Assembly: GCA_021463515.1 (NCBI GenBank)
Contig: JAJTYZ010000138.1
Coordinates: 1 to 53,950 of the forward strand
Source: Chthoniobacterales bacterium
GTDB lineage: Bacteria; Verrucomicrobiota; Verrucomicrobiia; Chthoniobacterales; JACTMZ01
DNA length: 53,950 nucleotides
Direction of reading: 5' to 3'
In this document: positions 1 to 10,325 of the stretch, in pieces
Layout of the letters: each line of letters begins with the position of its first letter
Numbering within the stretch: the stretch's first letter is position 1
Program-made: the position numbers and the translations under genes
The notes under the pieces: generated by a model
What the model was told of the DNA's origin: nothing
The model's input: only the letters and a program-made list of their open reading frames with translations
The model's database searches: none

Positions 1-963
1 AGGCTTGCCACGCTTTTGCATTGGACGCTTGCCATGATGATCGTTCTCTCCCTTTTTACAACGATAGGACTTGGTCTCGAAGCGCAGCACCAACTACGCC
101 GCTCCGAGCATCTCTTTCGAACCGCAGCGGATTACACCTCCACGTGGGATTACTGGGTGGGTGCCGATGGGAAGGTGATTTATACTTCCCTCGCTTGTGA
201 AAAAATTACGGGGTATTCTCCCAATCGCTTTAAACACCATCCTCGCAGCTTTCTCAAAATTGTGGACCCGGGAGATCGGGAACGCATGGTGGAACATCTT
301 CGTTCTTGCGCCCATGATGCACCTGCCTGTGAGTTCGATTTCAAAATTATTCGCAAAGACGGTAAACTGGCTTGGATCAAACATTCTTGCGAGGCTGTTT
401 ATGATGATGACGGGCGCTGGAACGGGCGACGTGCCAGCAATCGCGACATCACCGCACTGCGTGCAGCCGAATTGTCTCTTGCACGGCAAGAGCGTTTGCA
501 GAGCGGTTGCCATCAAGCTCTCCGCTTACTTCTCGGCCGCGGTGGCTCACGGCATATTCAGGAAGCTCTCGATCTCGTGGCGCGTGCAGGCGGATGTTGT
601 CATGCAGCGATATTCCGCGTTGGTGCCGATCAGCGCGTTCGTCCCATCGCCATCTGGCCCACCAAGACTAACTTACCCTATGCGGAAGCATGGGCCGCAT
701 GGCGCGAGCGAGCCATTCCGGTTTTATCCGTCGGCGAAAGCTTCGAGCTTTTACCCCGTGAAACGCACAACTTTCCCGGAGAATTAAGCGAATCCTCCAT
801 CGCCATTCTTCCCATTCTCGAACGCACCAAACTCACCGGTGTCGCTGCCTTTGCCGCTCCAAAAAGTCACGGTGCTTGGTCACGCGCTGAAATTGCTGCT
901 CTTGCCACTTTAGCCAGCGGATTGTCTGTCACACTCGAACGCAACGACCGAGATGTTTCTTAA
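1..963 (+). CDS. PAS/GAF-type sensory protein, 5' end outside the window
   Basis: The reading frame is open to base 1, so the true start probably lies upstream; the first possible starts inside the window are TTG at 16 and ATG at 34. A hydrophobic segment lies near the visible N-terminus, followed by a PAS fold (roughly residues 30-150, with typical motifs WVGADGKVIYTS and ITGYSP and a PAC-like end at SNRDITALRAAE). The remaining 150 residues look like a GAF-type domain ending in ATLASGLSVTLERN. No histidine kinase, GGDEF or effector domain follows before the stop. It is probably a membrane-attached sensor or the sensory end of a longer protein. Ligand and output are unknown. Confidence 0.6.
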   Translation, partial: RLATLLHWTLAMMIVLSLFTTIGLGLEAQHQLRRSEHLFRTAADYTSTWDYWVGADGKVIYTSLACEKITGYSPNRFKHHPRSFLKIVDPGDRERMVEHLRSCAHDAPACEFDFKIIRKDGKLAWIKHSCEAVYDDDGRWNGRRASNRDITALRAAELSLARQERLQSGCHQALRLLLGRGGSRHIQEALDLVARAGGCCHAAIFRVGADQRVRPIAIWPTKTNLPYAEAWAAWRERAIPVLSVGESFELLPRETHNFPGELSESSIAILPILERTKLTGVAAFAAPKSHGAWSRAEIAALATLASGLSVTLERNDRDVS

Positions 964-971
964 AAACACGC

Positions 972-1376
972 CTAAATTCTCAGTCCTTTTAAGACGGCCA
1001 ACGCATTTTTCGTGTGATCGGCCTTGAGGATGAGCAATCCACGAGAATCGCCTGGATGACTCGCAAGATAAGCGTAATCAATGTTGATCTTCTTTTTCGC
1101 AAGAGTCTTGGCAATTTTTACCAACGCACCTGGGCTATTGCGATTTTCAATCATCAACACATCGCTCTCAACCACCAAGGTCCCGTACTCCTCAAAAATT
1201 TCCAGAGCACGTTTAGGATCACTCAACACGAGGCGGACGACATTGTGATCGGTCGTGTCGGATGTCGCCAATCCCCAGATGTTAATTTTTTCCTTCGCCA
1301 ACGCATCGCAGACTGCCGCGAGTGTTCCGGGTTTATTTTCAATGAAGACCGCCAGCTGAGTGACAATTTTGACCAT
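972..1376 (-). CDS. Tandem ACT-domain protein
   Basis: This 134-residue protein consists of two ACT domains and nothing else. The first begins at residue 5 with the typical QLAVFIENKPGTLAAVCDAL; the second begins near residue 73 with VLMIENRNSPGALVKIA. ACT domains bind amino acids or other small ligands and usually regulate metabolic enzymes. Stand-alone tandem ACT proteins are common and mostly of unknown target. The gene converges on the PAS/GAF gene with an 8-nt gap. No linked enzyme suggests its ligand. Confidence 0.85.
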   Translation of the reverse strand: MVKIVTQLAVFIENKPGTLAAVCDALAKEKINIWGLATSDTTDHNVVRLVLSDPKRALEIFEEYGTLVVESDVLMIENRNSPGALVKIAKTLAKKKINIDYAYLASHPGDSRGLLILKADHTKNALAVLKGLRI

Positions 1377-1463
1377 AAAAATTCGTAAACTTTCTGCTGT
1401 GCGAAAACGTACGGCATTAAAAACACGCTAAAACCTTTCATCCATTTTCTCAATCAGATTACG

Positions 1464-1498
1464 GAAAAAAACACCCGAGCCGCAATGCAGCTCGGGTG
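1464..1498 (-). terminator. Rho-independent terminator
   Basis: On the minus strand a 9-bp G+C-rich stem (CACCCGAGC pairing with GCTCGGGTG, 9-nt loop) is followed by a run of seven T. It lies 28 bp past the stop of the reverse gene ending at 1526 and is an almost textbook intrinsic terminator for it. Confidence 0.9.
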
Positions 1499-1525
1499 CG
1501 TTAAGATTATAAAGAAAGCTTACGC

Positions 1526-2131
1526 TTACTTTGCTTCTTTCTTCGGCTTTACCACACTTGAAGCTTTGCTGGCACCTTCGCGAACGCCAGTACCTGCCGT
1601 CGAAGCCGCATCTACGGTGGTGTCCACGGTTCCTTCCACAGCGGAAGCACCCGTATTTAACGCCCCACCCGCAGCCGCACCTGCTGTACCAACAGCCGCT
1701 CCTGCCGTTCCCGCTGTCCCACCGACGGCTGTCTCCGCCGTGTTTACAGTACCTTTAACAGCTTCCTTCACCGCACCACTCACGCCTTTGACGGGGTTCT
1801 TATTGATGAGAGCTTTCGTTGTATCAACAACCGTCTCCCCTGCGGCCGTCGCCGTGTTTGCAACCGTCCCCACCGCCTTTTCACCGGTCTTCAGAGTGCC
1901 TTTTCCGGTGTCTTTCACCGTGTTACCAAGATCGCTTCCCGTCTTTTTGGTGGCATCAGCTGCCGTCTTTCCTGTTTTTTTAGCAGCTTCAGTCGTCGTC
2001 GGCTTCGTGGCAGGCGTTGGCGATGCTTTAGTTTCCGACGGATGTTTCGCTCCCGCCTGAACCGTTGCCGCAATCCCTAGGGATAACGCCATCGCAAACC
2101 ACGACTTTAGTAATGTGGATGATTTTTTCAT
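1526..2131 (-). CDS. Secreted low-complexity Ala/Thr/Gly/Lys-rich protein (LEA-like)
   Basis: The 201 residues start with a signal peptide (KK followed by a hydrophobic stretch, likely cut after TVQA near residue 26). The rest is almost only A, T, G, V, K, D and E in irregular 11-residue-like repeats such as KKTGKTAADATKK and ALNTGASAVEGTVDTT. This composition resembles LEA-type or amphipathic-helix repeat proteins that are disordered in solution. It ends in a Lys-rich tail. The predicted place of action is the periplasm or envelope. It stands alone with its own promoter and terminator. No specific function can be assigned; stress protection is only a guess from composition. Confidence 0.7.
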   Translation of the reverse strand: MKKSSTLLKSWFAMALSLGIAATVQAGAKHPSETKASPTPATKPTTTEAAKKTGKTAADATKKTGSDLGNTVKDTGKGTLKTGEKAVGTVANTATAAGETVVDTTKALINKNPVKGVSGAVKEAVKGTVNTAETAVGGTAGTAGAAVGTAGAAAGGALNTGASAVEGTVDTTVDAASTAGTGVREGASKASSVVKPKKEAK

Positions 2132-2172
2132 AATGAGTATCTCATTACGAACTTCTATCGAAAGACGGTCAA
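2132..2172 (-). promoter_or_regulatory. Promoter with palindromic operator-like element
   Basis: On the minus strand, TTGACC (2167-2172) and CGTAAT (2144-2149) are separated by 17 bp, and the -10 ends 12 nt before the ATG at 2131. A perfect palindrome, AATGAG-N3-CTCATT (2132-2146), overlaps the -10 and reaches the base next to the start codon. That is the position expected of a repressor site. The transcript would have only about six leader bases and no Shine-Dalgarno sequence. Confidence 0.5.
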
Positions 2173-2179
2173 GAGCAAA

Positions 2180-2449
2180 TCAAGGCTCTTCCAATCTATG
2201 ATTGTGATGTCCCCGCAGCCAACCAATCAGCATGAGAATAAAAGGCAGCATAATTAACGCGGCAAACGGAGCCGCAAAGCGATAAGGCCAAACGCCATTG
2301 ATTAACCAAGTGCCTGTCGCCACCAACAATCCTGCTCCCCCAACGGCCGCTATCGCCCACGCAACCGGAATCAAACGGTAACGAAAAAGATTTCGCTCTT
2401 CACGACGCTTTATCCGTATTTCGCGATTAGAAAACACATGCTTGGACAT
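2180..2449 (-). CDS. Small two-TM membrane protein, unknown function
   Basis: The protein has 89 residues if started at the ATG at 2449 (MSKHVFSN). A basic N-terminal stretch (IRIKRREERNLFRYR) precedes two transmembrane segments (about residues 30-50 and 55-78) and a His-rich tail. An upstream in-frame extension to 2527 exists, but a consensus promoter lies inside it, which supports 2449. I recognise no family. It is divergent from proC. Confidence 0.6.
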   Translation of the reverse strand: MSKHVFSNREIRIKRREERNLFRYRLIPVAWAIAAVGGAGLLVATGTWLINGVWPYRFAAPFAALIMLPFILMLIGWLRGHHNHRLEEP

Positions 2450-2457
2450 GCAGCCAC

Positions 2458-2485
2458 ATTCTCTAATACGTTCGATTTCTGTCAA
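2458..2485 (-). promoter_or_regulatory. Promoter of the two-TM protein gene
   Basis: Minus-strand TTGACA (2480-2485, perfect -35), 16-bp spacer, GAGAAT (2458-2463), then 8 nt to the ATG at 2449. The transcript is predicted to be leaderless or nearly so. This decides the start codon of the gene. Confidence 0.55.
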
Positions 2486-2586
2486 GGCGGAGGGACAGCT
2501 CCTCCGGGGAAAAATTTTTATCACCACCTACGCAAGGCATCGCTCATCCTAACGTTCGTGTCTCTCGCTTCATCCTTGGATTCCGC

Positions 2587-2614
2587 TTGCTCCATGAACG
2601 AAGCCTTTTACGCT
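2587..2614 (+). promoter_or_regulatory. proC promoter
   Basis: TTGCTC (2587-2592), 16-bp spacer, TACGCT (2609-2614), then 7 nt to the proC ATG at 2622. The 7-nt interval is too short for a conventional leader. Confidence 0.5.
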
Positions 2615-2621
2615 TTGAGAG

Positions 2622-3431
2622 ATGAAGGTTGGCATCATTGGCTGTGGGAAAATGGGCTCTGCGCTGGCACGGGGAATGTTGGCGGCTCATGTGTGTACTC
2701 CCGAAGAATTGCGCGTTTGTGATCGCGAATCGGAGATCGCCGCTAAGCTCTCCAACGAAATTGGTGCCTCGTTATTTTCCGATGCCCAAAGCTTAGCCCT
2801 CGCCTCGGAGGTTATTCTTCTCTGCGTAAAGCCTGACGATGTTCGATCCGTTCTCCATGACGCCGCAATCGAGCTTTCTAGCAAACTCCTCATTTCCATC
2901 GTCGCCGGAATCACGCTCGCCTCGCTCCAAGCACTGACCCCGCGCACCCGCGTGGTGCGCGTGATGCCCAATACGGGCGTACTTGTCCAAAAAGGTGCTA
3001 CCGCTTATGCCACGGGAACCGGAGTGACGGACACGGACGCAGATATTGTCAGAAAGATTTTTTCTTCCGTCGGTCTCGCTTTTGCGGTGAAAGAATCGCT
3101 TTTGGATGCTGTGACGGGATTAAGCGGCAGTGGACCTGCGTACGTTTATCTTTTTATCGAGGCACTATCGGATGGCGGTGTACAAATGGGGTTACCCCGC
3201 AATCTCGCCACGAGTCTTGCGTTACAAACTGTCGCCGGTGCTGCAGAAATGGTCGCTCAAACGGGAATGCACCCTGCCGTTTTACGTGACATGGTGACAA
3301 GCCCCGGGGGAACAACCATCGCAGGGCTGGCAGAATTAGAACGCACCGGAATGCGAGCGTCTGTTATTGACGCTGTACGAGCAGCCACCTTGCGCTCGCA
3401 AGAATTGGGAGACCCGCGTGCGAACCGCTAA
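2622..3431 (+). CDS. proC: Pyrroline-5-carboxylate reductase
   Basis: The enzyme reduces 1-pyrroline-5-carboxylate to proline with NAD(P)H, the last step of proline synthesis. The length of 269 residues is normal. The N-terminal Rossmann motif is GIIGCGKMGSALA (residues 4-16). VMPNTG (about residue 115) and the C-terminal dimerisation signature TGLSGSGPAYVYLFIEALSD (about 164-183) are intact. proA lies 21 kb away in another operon and proB is absent from the window. The 3' end overlaps the following TPR gene by 14 nt. Confidence 0.95.
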   Translation: MKVGIIGCGKMGSALARGMLAAHVCTPEELRVCDRESEIAAKLSNEIGASLFSDAQSLALASEVILLCVKPDDVRSVLHDAAIELSSKLLISIVAGITLASLQALTPRTRVVRVMPNTGVLVQKGATAYATGTGVTDTDADIVRKIFSSVGLAFAVKESLLDAVTGLSGSGPAYVYLFIEALSDGGVQMGLPRNLATSLALQTVAGAAEMVAQTGMHPAVLRDMVTSPGGTTIAGLAELERTGMRASVIDAVRAATLRSQELGDPRANR

Positions 3432-4215
3432 AATTTTTCTCATCGTCTGCGGCGTGGTTGGGGTTGTTGCGCTTGGTACATTATCATTCTTATCGGTAAA
3501 AAATTCGACTCCTTCGCTCCGCTACGATCCAGCTACAGCTCCCGCACCACCGCCTCTCCTCGAGGAAACGCCACCGGTTTTTGAACCCGTGAAACTTCCC
3601 CCGCTGCCACTGCCCGTCTCCATGGCATCCCCACCCGATACACAGCCACCCGTCGAGTCAGATATCATTGAAACAATCGGTGCGGAAGGCATCGCGGCAT
3701 TTCAAAAGGGAAATTTCACCGGCGCACGTGAGGCTTACACGCGTGTGCTTAAAATTGAGCCCAATAATATCCCCGCGCTTGTCAATCTTGGGGCGACGGA
3801 ATTCCGGCTCGGTCACTATGAAGAAGCGCAGCGCCTGCTCAATCGCTCGCTGCAAATCAAAGCCGACAATCCGCTCGCATGGTGCAACCTCGGTATTCTT
3901 TACCTCGAACAAAACGACCCCATGCGTGCTTTGGCAGCGATGGCCCAAGCTGTGATCTATGCGCCCAATGACGCCGTGGCTCGCAACTACCTTGGAGTTG
4001 CTGCAGGACGCAACCACTGGTTCGATGCGGCAGAAATGGAGCTACGGCGCGCCATTGAACTTAATCCCAATTACGCCGAGGCCCATTTTAACTTGGCCGT
4101 TTTCTGCCTCGAACGTCAGCCACCCGCCAAAGAACTTGCACGACGGCATTATCAAAAAGCATTAGACCTCGGCGCCACTTCCGATCCCCTCATTGACAAA
4201 GCACTTCAAGATTGA
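3418..4215 (+). CDS. Membrane-anchored TPR protein
   Basis: I start it at GTG 3418, which has GGGAGA about 6 nt upstream and overlaps proC by 14 nt; longer in-frame starts lie deeper in proC. One N-terminal transmembrane segment (about residues 5-26) is followed by a Pro-rich linker (to about residue 75) and at least four TPR units with typical spacing (for example NNIPALVNLGATEFRLGHYE and NYAEAHFNLAVFCLE). The likely role is an envelope-side or cytoplasmic scaffold. It is translationally coupled to the following carboxypeptidase gene through TGATG, which hints at a cell-wall connection. No partner can be named. Confidence 0.8.
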   Translation: MRTAKIFLIVCGVVGVVALGTLSFLSVKNSTPSLRYDPATAPAPPPLLEETPPVFEPVKLPPLPLPVSMASPPDTQPPVESDIIETIGAEGIAAFQKGNFTGAREAYTRVLKIEPNNIPALVNLGATEFRLGHYEEAQRLLNRSLQIKADNPLAWCNLGILYLEQNDPMRALAAMAQAVIYAPNDAVARNYLGVAAGRNHWFDAAEMELRRAIELNPNYAEAHFNLAVFCLERQPPAKELARRHYQKALDLGATSDPLIDKALQD

Positions 4216-5102
4216 TGGCTTCTCCTCGGCTCGCAGAAATTACGCCCAACTTTCATCGCCAGTTGATTCGTATGGAAAAAGAAGGCATCTTTTGTCCCCT
4301 TATGCGCGTCCGCTGCAGTCTTCTCATCGCCATGCTGTTTTTTTTTACGGCCATAAGTCATGCAGCGACACCACCGCCCAAAGTCCGAGGTGAAGCCGTC
4401 ATCGTGGTGGACGCCAAAAGCGGTCGTGTGCTCTTTCATCGCAACTCCCGTGCTCCCCGTGCCGTAGCCAGCACGCAAAAACTTCTCACCGCTCTCATCA
4501 TCGCCGAAACGGGCAACCTCGATGCAATTGTGACAATTCAGCCCTCCGACACCGCCGTGGCGCCCACCAAGCTCTATCTTAAAGCTGGTCAAAAATACTC
4601 GCGTCGCGATCTTCTCCAAGTTCTCCTCGTCAAAAGCGCAAACGACGTGGCGTGTGCTCTGGCAAGAGATAATGCAGGAAGCGTGGCGGCCTTTGCGGAT
4701 AAAATGAATACTCGCGCTCAAGCGATGGGAGCGACGGCTTCACATTTCATCAATCCCAATGGCCTCCCCGCCGAAGGTCAATTTTCTACGGCTCGCGACA
4801 TGGCTATCATCGCCCGCAATGTGTATGCAAATCCCCTCCTGCGCGAAATCGTGGCGACCAAAAGCTTGGACTTTCATTTTGCCGACGGACGCACCCGCGA
4901 AATGATCAATACCAACCGCGTCCTTCGCACCGCGCCTTTTTGCAATGGAATGAAAACCGGATACACCGATGCGGCGGGTCATTGTCTCGTCGCGAGCGGC
5001 CAGCATGACGAACGCGATGTCATCTCCGTCATTCTTGGCAGCAACAAAGCAAATATATGGAAAGACTCACAGAAACTTCTCGAATGGGGATTGGGACTTT
5101 GA
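4215..5102 (+). CDS. D-alanyl-D-alanine carboxypeptidase (PBP5/DacA family, S11)
   Basis: A penicillin-binding D,D-carboxypeptidase that removes the terminal D-Ala of peptidoglycan pentapeptides in the periplasm. All three active-site motifs are present: STQK (S86), SAN (S141-N143) and KTG (K247-G249). A hydrophobic signal segment lies at residues 33-50, ending in ISHA. The ATG at 4215 forms TGATG with the TPR stop. The ATG at 4302 would give a more ordinary signal peptide (MRVRCSLLIAM) and may be the real start. The C-terminal domain with amphipathic membrane anchor found in long PBP5 proteins is missing, so this is the short form of the family. Confidence 0.9.
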   Translation: MASPRLAEITPNFHRQLIRMEKEGIFCPLMRVRCSLLIAMLFFFTAISHAATPPPKVRGEAVIVVDAKSGRVLFHRNSRAPRAVASTQKLLTALIIAETGNLDAIVTIQPSDTAVAPTKLYLKAGQKYSRRDLLQVLLVKSANDVACALARDNAGSVAAFADKMNTRAQAMGATASHFINPNGLPAEGQFSTARDMAIIARNVYANPLLREIVATKSLDFHFADGRTREMINTNRVLRTAPFCNGMKTGYTDAAGHCLVASGQHDERDVISVILGSNKANIWKDSQKLLEWGLGL

Positions 5103-7102
5103 CAACAAACACGCGCATTGATTACGTCGCCGAGTTAAACGAGCAACAACTTGAAGTCGTGACCTCCGCCGGAGGGCCCGCCTTGGTCATCGCCGGTGCT
5201 GGCAGCGGAAAAACCCGCACACTTACCTACCGCGTAGCGTGGTTGCTGGAAAATGGCGTCAAACCGTGGAACGTCCTACTGCTTACTTTTACCAACAAGG
5301 CGGCTCGCGAAATGACAGGGCGGGTGGGCGAACTCCTCGGCTCGGAAGCTGATGGTATTTGGGGAGGAACATTTCATTCCATCGGCAATCGGATTCTCCG
5401 ACGCCATGCGGAAACCATCGGCTACCGCTCAGGATTTACGATTCTTGATCGCGAGGATCAGTTGGACTTGCTCAAAAACACGGCACGCGATGCAGGGGCT
5501 CCTATTCGTGATAAAAACTTTCCCAAGGCGGATGTACTCGCCGAACTATTTTCACTTTCCTCCAACACCGGCGAACCTTTAGAACAAATTGTTCACGAAC
5601 GCTTTGGTTATTTTGAAGGCATTACGAACGCCATTGCCGCCGTTCATGTTGCCTATCTGCAGCGGAAAATGACAGCGAACGCCATGGATTTTGATGACTT
5701 GCTTCTCCAGACCAATCGCCTTCTGCGCGATCATCCCGAGATTAGCGCAAGCTATCGGGAACAGTTTCATCATGTGTTGGTGGATGAATACCAGGACACC
5801 AATCTCGTGCAGGCAGAACTCGTAGATTTACTCGGAGCCCAGCACGGCAACATCATGGTGGTTGGGGATGATGCGCAGTCCATTTACTCCTGGCGTGGTG
5901 CCAATTTTGAAAACATCCTAAAATTTCCTCAGCGTTATCCGGGTGCCGTTTCTTACCGCATCGAAACGAATTATCGCAGCGTTCCCGGAATCCTTGATGT
6001 CGCCAATGCCGCCATTCGTGGCAACCATCGGCAGTTTGAAAAAAACCTACGCCCCTGGCGCGAGGCCGCCGCCCGCCCCATCGTGGCACAACTTGCCACC
6101 AACAACGAACAAGCCGCTTATGTTGCTCGCCAAATCGCGGATCTCCATCGTCAAGGACTCCCGTACCGCGACATAGCCATCCTTTATCGAGCCCATTTTC
6201 ATTCTATGGAAATTCAGCTCGAATTAACACGGCGAGGAATTCCGTTTGAGGTGACCAGCGGCCTGCGCTTCTTTGAATCAGCACATATCAAAGATGTCGC
6301 CGCATTTTTGAAATTTGCGATAAACCCTGCGGATGAAACCGCCTTTCGCCGTATGGCACGTCTTCTTCCAGGCGTCGGGGAAAAAACAGCCGATAGCCTT
6401 TGGGCCACCGTCAAGGCCGCGGCCACGTCCACAACGCCTTTCGGCAAATCCCTACGTTCGGCAAAGCCACCGACTCGTGCCGCAAAAACATGGGAACAAC
6501 TTGCGGCGACGCTCGACGAAATCGCCCCCGAACGAAAACCCATCGCTCCCGATCGTGCGATTGAGGCGGTGATGGACGCCGTTTACGACGATTATATGAA
6601 AGTCGAGTTCGCCAATTACGAAAATCGCCGCGAAGACTTACGAACTTTCATCGGCTACGCTCGTCAATTCCCTTCAACCGAAGATTTCCTCGCCCAAGTT
6701 GCTCTCCTTACCAACGTGGATCATACGGAAACCCAACAAAGTACTGAAACAGATCGCGTCGTTCTCTCTTCGATCCATCAAGCAAAAGGCCTCGAATGGG
6801 CTGCCGTTTTTGTCATCTGGCTTTCCGAAGGCATGTTCCCGGGCTCGCGCTCACTCGATAAGCCCGACGCCCTCGAAGAAGAGCGTCGCTTATTTTATGT
6901 CGCCGTCACTCGCGGACGTGATTATCTGCACCTCACCTATCCGCAATTTCGCCTCAACAGCACTTACGGCGACCCCGTTCAACGTCCATCACGCTTTATT
7001 AAAGAAATCCCGACGCATCTTCTGGAAAAAAATCCCGAAGAACATCGCGACTATTCAGTATCACCCCAGAAATCCAATAATAAACGCGACTGGTGGTATT
7101 GA
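5057..7102 (+). CDS. uvrD: UvrD/PcrA/Rep-type ATP-dependent DNA helicase
   Basis: A superfamily 1A 3'-5' helicase of repair and replication restart. Visible motifs are Walker A GAGSGKTRTLTYR (about residue 47), the Q-motif region LNEQQ, motif II VDEYQDTN, motif III GDDAQSIYSWRGA, motif V SSIHQAKGLEWAAVF and motif VI EEERRLFYVAVTRG. Its 681 residues are near the usual length. The ATG at 5057 overlaps the carboxypeptidase gene by 46 nt. Homology begins only around residue 20, so ATG 5084 or TTG 5099 (forming TTGA with the previous stop) are credible starts. The C-terminus lacks the PcrA Tudor-like tail. Confidence 0.9.
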   Translation: MERLTETSRMGIGTLTTNTRIDYVAELNEQQLEVVTSAGGPALVIAGAGSGKTRTLTYRVAWLLENGVKPWNVLLLTFTNKAAREMTGRVGELLGSEADGIWGGTFHSIGNRILRRHAETIGYRSGFTILDREDQLDLLKNTARDAGAPIRDKNFPKADVLAELFSLSSNTGEPLEQIVHERFGYFEGITNAIAAVHVAYLQRKMTANAMDFDDLLLQTNRLLRDHPEISASYREQFHHVLVDEYQDTNLVQAELVDLLGAQHGNIMVVGDDAQSIYSWRGANFENILKFPQRYPGAVSYRIETNYRSVPGILDVANAAIRGNHRQFEKNLRPWREAAARPIVAQLATNNEQAAYVARQIADLHRQGLPYRDIAILYRAHFHSMEIQLELTRRGIPFEVTSGLRFFESAHIKDVAAFLKFAINPADETAFRRMARLLPGVGEKTADSLWATVKAAATSTTPFGKSLRSAKPPTRAAKTWEQLAATLDEIAPERKPIAPDRAIEAVMDAVYDDYMKVEFANYENRREDLRTFIGYARQFPSTEDFLAQVALLTNVDHTETQQSTETDRVVLSSIHQAKGLEWAAVFVIWLSEGMFPGSRSLDKPDALEEERRLFYVAVTRGRDYLHLTYPQFRLNSTYGDPVQRPSRFIKEIPTHLLEKNPEEHRDYSVSPQKSNNKRDWWY

Positions 7103-7117
7103 ACGATTTCGTGGTGT

Positions 7118-8476
7118 TTAATCCAACCCCGTGTAGGCATTTTCTTTATGCTGGGTGAGATCAAGTCCGGTACGCTCGTCGCGCTCATCCACTCGAAGGC
7201 CAATTGTCATATCGATAATCTTAAAAAGTATGACGCTGCCGACGAAGGAAAAGATCGCGGGAATGAAGGTCGCCTTGAGCTGAATCATAAATTGCTCGGA
7301 GGGAGGTCTTGTGACCAAGGGATTGACAAGAGCGGAGGCGAAAACTCCCGTTAAGAGGGCACCAATAATTCCTCCGATGCCGTGAATACCAAAGGCATCC
7401 AATGTGTCATCGTAACCGAGTTTCACTTTCACAACCGTGACCATCAGCCAGCAGGCGACGGAAGAAATAACACCAATCCAAATGGCCGCCATGGGAGTTA
7501 CGAAACCAGCGGACGGAGTGATGGCCACTAATCCCGCCACCACACCGGAAATCATGCCCAATGTTGTCGGGCGTTTATGGAAAACCCAATCCATCACCGA
7601 CCACGCCAACCCTGCCGCAGCCGTGGCAACCTGCGTGGTGACGAGGGCAATGCCCGCCAAGACATTCGCTCCTAGGGCCGAGCCACCATTAAAGCCAAAC
7701 CATCCAAACCACAAAAGCCCCGCTCCCAAGATGGCGAGAGGCAAATTGTGCGGTGGTGAAATAGGATTTTTGCGTTTGCCAATCATGAGTGCCGCCGCAA
7801 GTGCGGCTACACCAGCACTCACGTGAACGACTGCGCCACCCGCAAAATCCAGTGCCCCATCCTTGCCCAGAAATCCCCCACCCCACACCCAATGGCAGAT
7901 GGGTGAATAAATGAGCAACGACCATAAAACCGTAAAAATGCAAAATGAAATAAACTTCATCCGCTCCGCATAGGCACCAGCTATAAGCGCGGGAGCGATG
8001 ATGGCAAATTTCATTTGAAACGCCATAAAGACGATGTGCGGAATGTTGGGGGCAAGGCTGCTCGGCTTATCCATCCCTCGCAAAAACAGGTAATCCCATC
8101 CTCCAATGAGGCCAGCTTTATCTGTCCCAAAAGCGAGCGTATAGCCCAACGTAACCCAAAGCAGCGTTACAAGGCACATCGCCATGAAGCACTGCATCAG
8201 CACCGAAAGGATATTTTCTCGACGCACTAACCCACCATAGAAAAAGGCCAGCCCAGGCGTCATAAGTAGCACAAAACTGGAACTCGCTAAAATCCATGCC
8301 GTGTCGCCGGTGTTATACACGGGTGCTTCGATACTCGATGCTTTTACGGCACTTTCCTCCATCGGTGCCGTTGCTTCTAGCACCTGAGCTTGGGCATGGA
8401 TACTGAAGGAAAAAATACAAATGAGAGCCATAAAGATGGCACCCATTTTCCAAAACTGAATCGTATTCATTGTCAT
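7118..8476 (-). CDS. amt: Ammonium transporter (Amt/MEP/Rh)
   Basis: A channel-type transporter moving ammonium across the inner membrane. An N-terminal signal segment (about residues 9-30) is followed by 11 transmembrane helices. The twin pore histidines lie in GGAVVHVSAG and AFGIHGIGG, and the family signature FNGGSALGAN is present. The 452-residue length is normal. No glnK follows, which is unusual because amtB usually pairs with a PII gene. The gene lies downstream of gdhA on the same strand after a structured 156-bp gap. A weak AGAGAAA about 6 nt before the ATG may serve as a ribosome-binding site. Confidence 0.95.
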   Translation of the reverse strand: MTMNTIQFWKMGAIFMALICIFSFSIHAQAQVLEATAPMEESAVKASSIEAPVYNTGDTAWILASSSFVLLMTPGLAFFYGGLVRRENILSVLMQCFMAMCLVTLLWVTLGYTLAFGTDKAGLIGGWDYLFLRGMDKPSSLAPNIPHIVFMAFQMKFAIIAPALIAGAYAERMKFISFCIFTVLWSLLIYSPICHWVWGGGFLGKDGALDFAGGAVVHVSAGVAALAAALMIGKRKNPISPPHNLPLAILGAGLLWFGWFGFNGGSALGANVLAGIALVTTQVATAAAGLAWSVMDWVFHKRPTTLGMISGVVAGLVAITPSAGFVTPMAAIWIGVISSVACWLMVTVVKVKLGYDDTLDAFGIHGIGGIIGALLTGVFASALVNPLVTRPPSEQFMIQLKATFIPAIFSFVGSVILFKIIDMTIGLRVDERDERTGLDLTQHKENAYTGLD

Positions 8477-8505
8477 TGAATTTCTCTAAAGTGAGCACAC
8501 GATTC

Positions 8506-8550
8506 CCCGCGTTCCTGCGGGATGCCACTCCATTAGAAGCGACATCCCGC
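8506..8550 (-). promoter_or_regulatory. Competing hairpins in the amt leader
   Basis: As minus-strand RNA, GCGGGAUGUCGCU (8550 down) pairs with AGUGGCAUCCCGC (ending 8517) over 13 bp, with two G-U pairs and an 8-nt loop. The 3' GCGGG/CCCGC arm can instead pair with the next CCCGC/GCGGG copy at 8506-8521, giving a mutually exclusive smaller hairpin. No T-run follows, so it is not a plain terminator. It lies between gdhA and amt and could be an attenuator or processing signal. Confidence 0.4.
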
Positions 8551-8632
8551 TTAGGATTACTACGATAAAAACATTTCGACGCTGTGGCATCGAGTCGCCC
8601 TTCATTACCGTGATGCGGAGCTTTTCACGTTG

Positions 8633-10325
<1,693 letters not shown>

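Noticed and set aside
1526-2131. Possible tandem DNA repeat or collagen-like array
   Set aside because: The repetition is at the amino-acid composition level; I see no long exact DNA repeat unit.
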